A stretch of 14,288 nt of DNA from Bacteroidales bacterium. GTDB lineage: Bacteria > Bacteroidota > Bacteroidia > Bacteroidales > VadinHA17. Below the pieces are notes generated by a model that saw only the letters and a list, made by a program, of their open reading frames with translations, was not told the DNA's origin and searched no databases. Location of the stretch: contig JAUYBT010000127.1 of the NCBI GenBank assembly GCA_030692905.1, forward strand, positions 1 through 14,288, in the 5' to 3' direction. This document shows, piece after piece, positions 1 through 6,200 of this stretch (its first letter is position 1; every line of letters starts with the position of its first letter). The position numbers and the translations under genes are program-made.

Positions 1-29
1 GAAAAGGATTAAGAAAAGGTAAAAAACGG

Positions 30-53
30 CCCTGCGTCGTTCATCGTGCGTCG
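30..53 (+). repeat. Heptanucleotide repeat array A1 (TCGTGCG type)
   Basis: The array reads CCCTGCG followed by degenerate 7-base units TCGTTCA and TCGTGCG, then TCG. The same CCCTG-plus-heptads arrangement occurs at 1249-1279 on this strand and at 727-698 on the other strand. It overlaps the last four codons and stop of riboflavin synthase (stop at 41-43). No second four-helix-bundle gene is visible to its left, but the window begins 29 bases away. Confidence 0.7.
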
Positions 54-646
54 TTTAATTGTTGCTTCACAATCTTCGCAATATACTTCCCGAGTATATC
101 AAATTCAAGATTGACAACCGTTCCTTTTTTGATCTGGTGAAAATTGGTCACCTCCCAGGTGAAAGGAATTATGGCAACCTCAAATGATGTTGCTTTGGAA
201 TTAACTACAGTCAGGCTCACTCCGTTTACAGATACCGATCCTTTTTCTACAGTAATATAGTCGTCCTGAACAGGTTCGTACTCAAAGGAATAATACCAGC
301 TTCCTCCTGCCTCCTTAACATTGGTACATACTGCGGTCTGATCAACATGTCCCTGCACCATGTGTCCGTCGAGACGACCATCAAGCCGGGTGCTGCGCTC
401 CAGATTGACCTTGTCGCCGGACTTAAGCAATCCCAGATTTGTCTTATCCAGTGTCTCTTTTATTGCAGTTACGGTGTATGTCGCTTTATCTTTCCTGACA
501 ACAGTCAGACACACTCCGTTGTGTGAAATACTCTGATCAATCTTAAGTTCATCAACAAATGAACATTTCATTGTTATGTGAAGGTTATCTTTCTCTTTTT
601 CCAGCTTTACAACCGGAGCTGATTCTTCGATTATTCCTGAAAACAT
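41..646 (-). CDS. ribE: Riboflavin synthase, alpha subunit
   Basis: Riboflavin synthase dismutates two molecules of 6,7-dimethyl-8-ribityllumazine to riboflavin plus a pyrimidinedione, the last step of riboflavin synthesis, in the cytosol. The 201-residue length is usual for the family. The protein starts with the family signature MFSGIIEE and has two tandem lumazine-binding repeats, each with an NGVxLTV strand (NGVCLTV in the first, NGVSLTV in the second). The first repeat is followed by GHMVQGHVD. The second repeat ends near DILGKYIAKIV. The last codons (N-D-A-R-stop) lie inside a heptanucleotide repeat array at 30-53, so the extreme C-terminus appears to be repeat-derived. The gene lies on the same strand as the yhbP-like/ubiX/sirtuin operon but is separated from it by a gap of about 600 bases holding a four-helix-bundle gene. 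No FMN riboswitch is visible upstream. A weak TACCTTTA box sits at 680-673. The ATG at 646 is chosen because the family begins exactly there. Confidence 0.95.
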   Translation of the reverse strand: MFSGIIEESAPVVKLEKEKDNLHITMKCSFVDELKIDQSISHNGVCLTVVRKDKATYTVTAIKETLDKTNLGLLKSGDKVNLERSTRLDGRLDGHMVQGHVDQTAVCTNVKEAGGSWYYSFEYEPVQDDYITVEKGSVSVNGVSLTVVNSKATSFEVAIIPFTWEVTNFHQIKKGTVVNLEFDILGKYIAKIVKQQLNDAR

Positions 647-697
647 GACTTAATATGTTTGGTTTCTGGGAGTAAAGGTAGGGAAATTTAGAAAAAA

Positions 698-727
698 GAC
701 GCACGACACTCGATGCACGACTCAGGG
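698..727 (-). repeat. Heptanucleotide repeat array A2 (inverted, left flank)
   Basis: Read on the minus strand from 727, this is CCCTGAG followed by TCGTGCA, TCGAGTG and TCGTGCG, the same layout as the arrays at 30-53 and 1249-1279. It is inverted relative to the array on the far side of the four-helix-bundle gene. It ends about 10 bases before the -33 box of that gene and lies just upstream of the riboflavin synthase start region. Confidence 0.7.
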
Positions 728-736
728 AAGATTTTT

Positions 737-767
737 TTTGACTTTCCTTCAATGATTATTAAATTTG
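737..767 (+). promoter_or_regulatory. Bacteroidetes-type promoter for the four-helix-bundle gene
   Basis: TTTG at 737-740 is followed after exactly 19 bases by TAAATTTG at 760-767, matching the Bacteroidetes consensus (TTTG, about 19-base spacer, TAnnTTTG). Transcription would start near 771, giving a leader of about 36 bases to the ATG at 807. It lies inside the candidate element, so the gene would carry its own promoter. Confidence 0.6.
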
Positions 768-806
768 GTTTGGAATAAATTATTAACCATTAAATCTCGT
801 TGTGCT

Positions 807-1166
807 ATGAGTAATTATGAAAACCTAAAAGTTTGGCATAGAGCCGTTGAACTGGCTGTATCAATTTACAAGTTAACAGGTGATAACAAGTCTTTTCAAA
901 AAGATTTTGGCTTAAAAGATCAAATGAGAAGGGCCTCTGTCAGTATTTCCAGTAATATTTCTGAAGGAGACGAACTGGGAACTGATAAGCAAGCAATCAG
1001 ACAATTCTATATTGCTAAAGGATCATCTGCTGAATTATATACCCAACTAACCATTTCCAAAAAAATCGAATACATTTCTGAGGATGAAAATAAATATTAT
1101 CTGAATGAATGTAAAGGTATTTCAGCAATGCTTACAAATCTTATAAAATCCAGAACTGTTGATTAA
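807..1166 (+). CDS. Four-helix bundle protein (S23/IVP family, Avd-like)
   Basis: This 119-residue protein has the family hallmark segment: LKDQMRRASVSISSNISEG, followed by an FYIAKGSSAELYTQL-type helix. The N-terminus (MSNYENLKVWHRAVELAVSIY) also fits the family consensus, so ATG 807 is preferred over an in-frame TTG at 765 that overlaps the promoter. The proteins fold as four antiparallel helices and assemble into pentamers. Relatives are encoded in 23S rRNA intervening sequences, and the DGR accessory protein Avd binds reverse transcriptase and RNA. The molecular role of stand-alone copies is not established. No 23S rRNA, reverse transcriptase or template/variable repeat pair is in this window. 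The gene opposes its neighbours on both sides and is bracketed by inverted heptad arrays, which suggests it travels independently of them. Family confidence is high; function is unknown. Confidence 0.9.
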   Translation: MSNYENLKVWHRAVELAVSIYKLTGDNKSFQKDFGLKDQMRRASVSISSNISEGDELGTDKQAIRQFYIAKGSSAELYTQLTISKKIEYISEDENKYYLNECKGISAMLTNLIKSRTVD

Positions 1167-1200
1167 TAAAAGTAGCTTTTATTTTAGTCCTGATTTTTTC

Positions 1201-1279
1201 CGTGCATCGTGTGTCGTGTGTCGTGTGTCGTTAGTCATGCGTCATTTTCCCTGCGTTGTGCATCGTGCGTCGTGTGTCC
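1201..1279 (+). repeat. Heptanucleotide repeat array A3 (right flank)
   Basis: There are two blocks with a 7-base period. Block one (1201-1242) reads CGTGCAT, then CGTGTGT three times, CGTTAGT and CATGCGT. Block two (1249-1279) begins CCCTGCG and continues TTGTGCA, TCGTGCG, TCGTGTG and TCC, matching the layout at 30-53 and 727-698. Block two lies within the 3' end of the yhbP-like gene, and that gene's stop codon (1242-1244) is at the edge of block one. There are no spacers between units, so this is not a CRISPR array. Confidence 0.75.
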
Positions 1280-1688
1280 ATACTATCTTCCTGCCAAACC
1301 CTAACCTGTTATCTGTCATTTTTATATGAGTAATATGGACAACCCAAAGTTGCGTATCCATCAGTACAGCAGGAGGAAATCTTTTGAGGTAGGCACTCCT
1401 GGCCTTTGACAACATTCCCCCCTCCGGTTCTGAAACGATCCCCTGGAACTGAATTCCGCGGATCTTACCGATCACCATTGTTTCAAGAACAACGGAGCCG
1501 GCAACCAGCGGATTCTTTGCAAACTCCTTCCCGTGACGGGTATCGCTGTCTGTGGTGAAAACAAGCGCGTTTTCTTCTTCAAGATAAACATAGAAACAAT
1601 TTGCACACCATGGTTCATTTTCCACCGTGGTGGCAATTGTAAGAACATGATGTTTCCTGAAAAACCGTATAACCTTGTTGTCAATCAT
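1242..1688 (-). CDS. Pyridoxamine 5'-phosphate oxidase-like (YhbP/UPF0306-type) FMN-binding-fold protein
   Basis: This protein of about 148 residues has a split-barrel flavin-binding fold. Family-like segments are HHVLTIATTVENEPWCANCF near the start, VFTTDSDTRHGKEFAKNPLVAGSV in the middle, GKIRGIQFQG after it, and a conserved-looking end around MTDNRLGFGRKIVW. The ATG at 1688 is preferred over one at 1727 because it overlaps the ubiX stop in the compact form ATGATTGA, an arrangement typical of translational coupling. The enzymatic role is unknown; relatives bind FMN or similar cofactors. Its neighbours also deal with flavins (ubiX consumes FMN, ribE makes riboflavin). The final 11 residues, THDARCTTQGK, are encoded by the heptad repeat array and probably replace the original stop region. 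Fold confidence is good; substrate unknown. Confidence 0.75.
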   Translation of the reverse strand: MIDNKVIRFFRKHHVLTIATTVENEPWCANCFYVYLEEENALVFTTDSDTRHGKEFAKNPLVAGSVVLETMVIGKIRGIQFQGIVSEPEGGMLSKARSAYLKRFPPAVLMDTQLWVVHITHIKMTDNRLGFGRKIVWTHDARCTTQGK

Positions 1689-2256
1689 TTTCCATCCATC
1701 TGAAACTGTTGCTGTCAAAACCGGCAAGATCGATGATACGGTTAACCACAGTCATCACAAGATCATCTATAGTTTTAGGGTTGCTGTAGAAAGAGGGGGT
1801 TGCCGGACAAATTATTGCTCCTGCCAGGGTAAGGGTTTTCATATTATTAATATGTATCAGGCTGTATGGTGTCTCCCTCGGAACTATTATCAGCCTCCTT
1901 CTTTCTTTCAACATCACATCGGCGGTGCGTGCAATCAGATCCTCGGAAGTCCCGTTTGCAATACGTCCCGTCATACCCATCGATGCCGGGCATATAATCA
2001 TTGTGTCGTATCGTGACGACCCTGACGCGAACGGAGCATAAAATGTTTTATTATTATATTCCTTCGCGGGGGGGGTCGGGGAATATTTCTGTCCGGTTTC
2101 AGCCTCCCATATATCTTTAGCTATTTCTGAAAAAATCACAGCAACTTCTTCCGGGGGATTTTTCAATTGCTGTAATTTCTCCAGGAGCTTCCGTGCATAA
2201 ATTGAACCACTGGCTCCTGTTACAGCAAGTACTATTTTTCTATTTCGTGAAACCAT
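1681..2256 (-). CDS. ubiX: Flavin prenyltransferase UbiX
   Basis: UbiX joins a dimethylallyl group to reduced FMN, making prenylated FMN, the cofactor of UbiD-type decarboxylases. Seen in its 191 residues: a Rossmann-like N-terminus with the FMN-binding GASGSIYA at 14-21, a central MGMTGRIANGTSEDLIARTAD segment, and VPRETPYSLIHINNM, which matches the phosphate- and prenyl-binding region of the family. Length is typical. The gene overlaps the upstream sirtuin gene by 17 bases and the downstream yhbP-like gene by 8, so the three are almost certainly cotranscribed. No ubiD is in this window, so the decarboxylase that would use the cofactor must lie elsewhere. A run of eight C on the coding strand (2075-2068) falls in the Pro-rich segment SPTPPAKEY and could be prone to slippage. 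Confidence 0.92.
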   Translation of the reverse strand: MVSRNRKIVLAVTGASGSIYARKLLEKLQQLKNPPEEVAVIFSEIAKDIWEAETGQKYSPTPPAKEYNNKTFYAPFASGSSRYDTMIICPASMGMTGRIANGTSEDLIARTADVMLKERRRLIIVPRETPYSLIHINNMKTLTLAGAIICPATPSFYSNPKTIDDLVMTVVNRIIDLAGFDSNSFRWMEND

Positions 2257-2941
2257 ATCTTTTAAACAATTGTTCAGTCAAAATGGTAATTCCTTTTGAT
2301 GCTTTTTCTTTTATTACCTCCACTTTCCTGTTAACCGGTACAGTAACATCCTTAGGATCAATGACCCACAGGGAAGCTTTCTGCGGAGCATAGTTGATAA
2401 TTCCTGCTGCGGGGTAGACATTCAGTGACGATCCTATCACAACAAAAATATCTGCTTCTCCGGCAAGGCTCACAGCGTCATCCATCATTGGTACATCTTC
2501 GCCAAACCAGACAATATGAGGCCGGAGCTGGCTTCCTTTTTCACAGTTATCGCCGGGATTAATATCTTTATAGCCTATTTCATATACCAGGGAAGGATCC
2601 ACTGTACTTCTTACCTTTGTAAGCTCCCCGTGAAGATGTAATATTTTAGAGCTGCCGGCCCGCTCATGCAGGTCATCAATATTTTGTGTAATGATCTGAA
2701 TATCAAAATATTTTTCCAGTTGAGCTAACCCGATATGCCCTTCATTAGGCTTACTACCGGCAAGTTGTCTTCTTCGCTCGTTATAAAATCTCAGTACCAG
2801 GTCCCTGTTTTTCCACCATGCCATTGGTGTTGCAACCTCTGTTACATTATACTCTTCCCAGAGCCCATCGGAATCCCTGAAAGTTCGGATCCCGCTCTCG
2901 GAACTCATGCCGGCACCGGTAAGTATAACAAGCCTTTTCAT
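2240..2941 (-). CDS. cobB: NAD-dependent protein deacylase, sirtuin class III (CobB type)
   Basis: Sirtuins remove acyl groups from protein lysines using NAD, releasing nicotinamide and O-acyl-ADP-ribose. The 233 residues show the NAD-binding GAGMSSESGIRTFR at 9-22, QNID at 86-89 and the catalytic His in LHGEL (His104). Tyr53 and Arg56 form the YxxR pair that in class III sirtuins recognises succinyl and malonyl groups, so desuccinylase activity is plausible. The four structural zinc cysteines seem to be missing: the stretch after LHGEL has no CxxC, and only Cys133 is present. The gene is first in an operon with ubiX and the yhbP-like gene, overlapping ubiX by 17 bases. A possible minus-strand -7 box (TATCTTTA) is at 2977-2970. 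The assignment is solid; the gene symbol follows E. coli usage. Confidence 0.93.
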   Translation of the reverse strand: MKRLVILTGAGMSSESGIRTFRDSDGLWEEYNVTEVATPMAWWKNRDLVLRFYNERRRQLAGSKPNEGHIGLAQLEKYFDIQIITQNIDDLHERAGSSKILHLHGELTKVRSTVDPSLVYEIGYKDINPGDNCEKGSQLRPHIVWFGEDVPMMDDAVSLAGEADIFVVIGSSLNVYPAAGIINYAPQKASLWVIDPKDVTVPVNRKVEVIKEKASKGITILTEQLFKRYGFTK

Positions 2942-2969
2942 CTTTTATGTTGATTATTGAAAAGCAACA

Positions 2970-2977
2970 TAAAGATA
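2970..2977 (-). promoter_or_regulatory. Possible -7 box of the sirtuin-ubiX operon
   Basis: On the minus strand the sequence is TATCTTTA, one base from TAnnTTTG, about 28 bases before the sirtuin ATG. No convincing -33 TTTG is found at the expected spacing. Confidence 0.3.
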
Positions 2978-3033
2978 GTTATTTATTACTGCAATGTTTT
3001 ACCCGTTACACCTTTATGCCATTAACCTATTTT

Positions 3034-3063
3034 AACCCACCCCTAACCCCTCCAGGGAGGGGA
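3034..3063 (+). repeat. 30-base palindrome-bearing dispersed repeat, copy 1
   Basis: The repeat consists of AACCCACCCCTA followed by the near-palindrome CCCCTCCAGGGAGGGG. A second direct copy lies 12 bases downstream and an inverted copy follows ileS at 6743-6772. As RNA, the CCCCTCC/GGAGGGG arms would form a strong 7-pair stem. Confidence 0.8.
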
Positions 3064-3075
3064 TCTTTGAAGAAG

Positions 3076-3105
3076 AACCCACCCCCGGCCCCTCCAGGGA
3101 GGGGA
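3076..3105 (+). repeat. 30-base palindrome-bearing dispersed repeat, copy 2
   Basis: This copy differs from copy 1 only at the CTA/CGG positions before the palindrome CCCCTCCAGGGAGGGG. It is a direct tandem copy of 3034-3063. Confidence 0.8.
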
Positions 3106-3130
3106 TTTTATCTAAATAGCATTTCTCCCA

Positions 3131-3154
3131 TTTTCAAATTTTCAAATTTTCAAA
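3131..3154 (+). repeat. Three tandem TTTTCAAA units
   Basis: Three perfect head-to-tail copies of the 8-mer TTTTCAAA (3131-3138, 3139-3146, 3147-3154), followed by TTC. It is a short simple repeat about 50 bases upstream of the ileS -7 box. Confidence 0.75.
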
Positions 3155-3203
3155 TTCTTCCACTCGCCCACTCTTCCCTTCTTCATATTATTCCTAATTT
3201 TGT

Positions 3204-3211
3204 TATCTTTG
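3204..3211 (+). promoter_or_regulatory. -7 promoter box for ileS
   Basis: TATCTTTG matches TAnnTTTG. Transcription would begin near 3215, leaving a leader of about 42 bases before the ATG at 3257. No good TTTG lies at the -33 position. The identical octamer occurs upstream of uxs and dnaG. Confidence 0.4.
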
Positions 3212-3256
3212 TCCATATTTTTTCAATAACAACAATTATAACAACTAGCTGATACA

Positions 3257-6200
3257 ATGGGGAAACGGTTTCCTGAATATAAAGGTCTTGATCTTTCGCA
3301 GATAAATAAAGATATCCTGAAAGTATGGGATGAAAATGATACTTTTCATAAAAGCATCCGTGAGGTAAACGGAAAAGGTGAGTTTGTTTTTTATGAAGGT
3401 CCGCCTTCGGCAAACGGCATCCCCGGCATTCATCACGTTATGGCCCGTACGATCAAGGACGCGATCTGCCGTTTCAAAACACAATGCGGATACGAGGTGA
3501 AACGCAAGGCAGGATGGGATACCCACGGACTGCCTGTTGAACTTGGCGTTGAAAAATCTCTTGGCATAACGAAGGAAGATATCGGCACAAAAATATCGAT
3601 TGAAGATTACAACAAGGTCTGCCGCACCGATGTAATGAAATACACCGACCTGTGGGAAGACCTTACACGGAAAATGGGCTACTGGGTAAACATGGACCAC
3701 CCGTATGTGACCTACGATAACCGCTATATCGAAACACTCTGGTGGCTGCTGAAACAACTACATACCAACGGATACCTTTACCAGGGTTACACAATACAAC
3801 CATATTCACCGGCTGCAGGAACCGGATTAAGCTCCCACGAACTTAATCTTCCGGGTTGCTACCACGATATAAAGGATACAACTTGCATCGCTCTCTTTAA
3901 ACTGATCCGGGATAAGAAATCCGAATTCCTGTATAATAACACCGAAACTTCCGATGTACACATGATGGCCTGGACCACAACACCATGGACACTAGCATCA
4001 AACACTGCCCTCGCTGTTGGAAAAGAGATAACATATATAAAGTTACGGAGTTTCAATCCCTATTCGGGCGATCCGGTAACAGTTATTATTGCCAGAGACC
4101 TCCTCAATGCATTGTTCCCTGAATCGAATGCGGGGCTTGATTTTTCGGAATATAAACCAGGCGACAAAAAGATACCATTCAAGGTTCTCGGAGAATTCAC
4201 CGGTGGAGAATTGCAGGGTATTAACTATGAACAGCTTATCGACTGGGTTAAGCCGGCAGAAGGTGCTTTCCGCGTTTTAACCGGCGATTTTGTCACAACT
4301 GAAGATGGCACGGGTATCGTTCATATTGCTCCCACCTTTGGCGCCGACGACTATCGTATAGCAACAGAAAACGGGGTACCTCCTCTAATTGTCAAGAGAA
4401 AAGACGGCTCCTTCGGCCCGATGGTCGATAAACGGGGATACCTGGTTCCGATTGCCGATCTTGATGAGTCGTTTGTAAAACAAAGTGTTAATATAAATAC
4501 ATACACAGGCTTTGAGGCCCGGCCGGTGAAAAATGAATACGATGATAATCTCTCTCCGGATACTGAAACACTCGATGTTGATATTGCCGTGATGCTAAAA
4601 CTGCTGGGCAAGGTTTTCAGGATTGAGAAACAGGTACACAGCTATCCACACTGCTGGAGAACCGACAAACCGGTGCTCTATTACCCTCTCGATGCCTGGT
4701 TTATCCGTACAACTGCCTTCCGCGATCGTATGATCGAGCTTAATAACACGATAAACTGGAAACCGCAATCTACCGGTACAGGCAGGTTTGGCAAATGGCT
4801 CGAAAACCTGGTTGACTGGAACCTTTCCCGTTCACGCTTCTGGGGAACACCTCTTCCAATCTGGGCTACGGAAGACAGGAAAGAAGAAAAATGTATCGGC
4901 TCTGCAGCAGAACTGAAAGCTGAGATTGAAAAATCGATCAAAGCCGGATTCATGAAGAATAATCCCCTCGGAAAATTTTCTGAAGGAGATAATTCACAGG
5001 AGAATTATGAGACGTTCGACCTGCACCGCCCGTTTGTTGATGATATATTCCTTGTCAGCGATACCGGAAGGAAAATGTTCCGCGAGCCCGATCTGATAGA
5101 TGTCTGGTTCGATTCGGGCGCAATGCCTTATGCCCAGGCTCACTATCCTTTTGAGAATAAGGATAATTTCCATGAGATGTTCCCGGCCGACTATATTGCA
5201 GAAGGTGTCGACCAGACAAGAGGCTGGTTCTTTACACTTCATGCTATAGCCACCATGATTTCCGACTCGGTCGCTTTTAAAAATATAATCTCGAACGGAC
5301 TGGTGCTCGACAAGAACGGGAACAAAATGTCGAAGCGCCTGGGGAATGCCGTCGATCCTTTTTCCGCTATCGAGGATTATGGCTCCGACCCGTTGCGATG
5401 GTATATGATAACCAACGCGCAACCATGGGATAACCTTAAATTCGATATTTCAGGAGTAGATGAGGTTAAACGCAAGTTCTTCGGAACCTTATATAATACC
5501 TATTCTTTCTTTGCCCTTTATGCCAACGTCGATAATTTCAGGTATGCCGAAAAAGAGATCCCTGTAAATGAAAGGCCCGAGATAGATCGTTGGATTATCT
5601 CACTGCTTAACTCACTTGTGAAAGAGGTTGGAAGATGTTATGATGATTATGATCTGACACGTGCAGGACGTGCAATACAGGAGTTTGTCACGGAAAACCT
5701 CAGCAACTGGTATGTGCGCCTTAACCGGAAACGCTACTGGGGCGGGGAATATGATAAAGATAAACTTGCCGCTTACCAGACATTATTTGTCTGCCTCGAA
5801 ACCATAAGCCGGCTTGCCGCTTCGATAGCACCATTCTATATGGACCGTCTGTTCATCGACCTTAATGATGCCACCGGCAGACATAAAGAAAACTCGGTTC
5901 ACCTGGTTCTCTTCCCTTTATATGATGAGTCGCTTATCGACAAAGCTCTCGAGGAGAGAATGGACATCGCTCAGAAAGTTTCTTCAATGATATTGGGGTT
6001 ACGCAGGAAAGTAAGCATCAAAGTCCGCCAGCCGCTGGCCAGGATAATGGTTCCCGTTCCTGATAAATATTTCAGAGAGAAGTTTGAAGCGGTTAAAGAC
6101 CTGGTACTTGCAGAGGTCAATGTTAAAGAGGTTGAATATATTGATGACACTGCATCAATTCTTGTTAAGAAGATAAAACCCAACTTTAAAACACTCGGCC

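Larger units (their letters stand above)
698..1279 (+). mobile_element. Candidate small element: four-helix-bundle gene between inverted heptad arrays
   Basis: Seen: a self-contained plus-strand gene with its own promoter (737-767) lies between repeat arrays in inverted orientation (698-727 and 1201-1279). The reverse complement of 719-698 matches 1201-1222 at 20 of 22 positions. The unit sits between two genes on the opposite strand. Known: S23-family four-helix-bundle proteins are found inside 23S rRNA intervening sequences, and the related Avd protein works with reverse transcriptase in diversity-generating retroelements; neither is a transposase. Inferred: the unit may move as a block, by a mechanism supplied in trans or not yet recognised. 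I found no clear target-site duplication, and the exact ends are uncertain. It could instead be a fixed gene beside unrelated simple repeats. Confidence 0.4.
2942..3256. other. Divergent intergenic region between the sirtuin operon and ileS
   Basis: This gap of 315 bases holds a possible minus-strand promoter at its left end, two tandem 30-base palindrome-bearing repeats (3034-3105), three tandem TTTTCAAA units (3131-3154) and a TATCTTTG box for ileS (3204-3211). An open frame running through it is composed of repeat sequence and is not a credible gene. No T-box or other riboswitch is recognisable. Confidence 0.7.

Noticed and set aside
765..806. Upstream TTG start for the four-helix-bundle gene
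   Set aside because: The extension MVWNKLLTIKSRCA overlaps the -7 box, and the family's conserved N-terminus begins at the ATG at 807.
807..1166. Diversity-generating retroelement or 23S rRNA intervening sequence
   Set aside because: The protein is related to Avd and S23, but no reverse transcriptase, template/variable repeat pair or rRNA sequence lies nearby.
1201..1279. Heptad array as a CRISPR or simple microsatellite
   Set aside because: Units are 7 bases with no spacers, so it is not CRISPR. Its CCCTG-led layout recurs at 30-53 and 727-698 and it is paired in inverted orientation around a gene, which a random microsatellite would not show.
1675..2016. Plus-strand open frame over ubiX
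   Set aside because: It runs antisense to ubiX, has atypical composition (many Cys, His, Tyr) and no recognisable domain.
2947..3252. Open frame across the sirtuin-ileS gap
   Set aside because: It translates the two G/C-rich repeats and the TTTTCAAA units, giving Pro-rich low-complexity sequence with no family resemblance.
3106..3256. T-box or other riboswitch upstream of ileS
   Set aside because: No T-box sequence, specifier stem or antiterminator is recognisable, and T-boxes are not expected in this phylum.
3245..3757. Minus-strand open frame over the start of ileS
   Set aside because: It is an antisense shadow of ileS codons and would remove the ileS promoter region from the intergenic gap.
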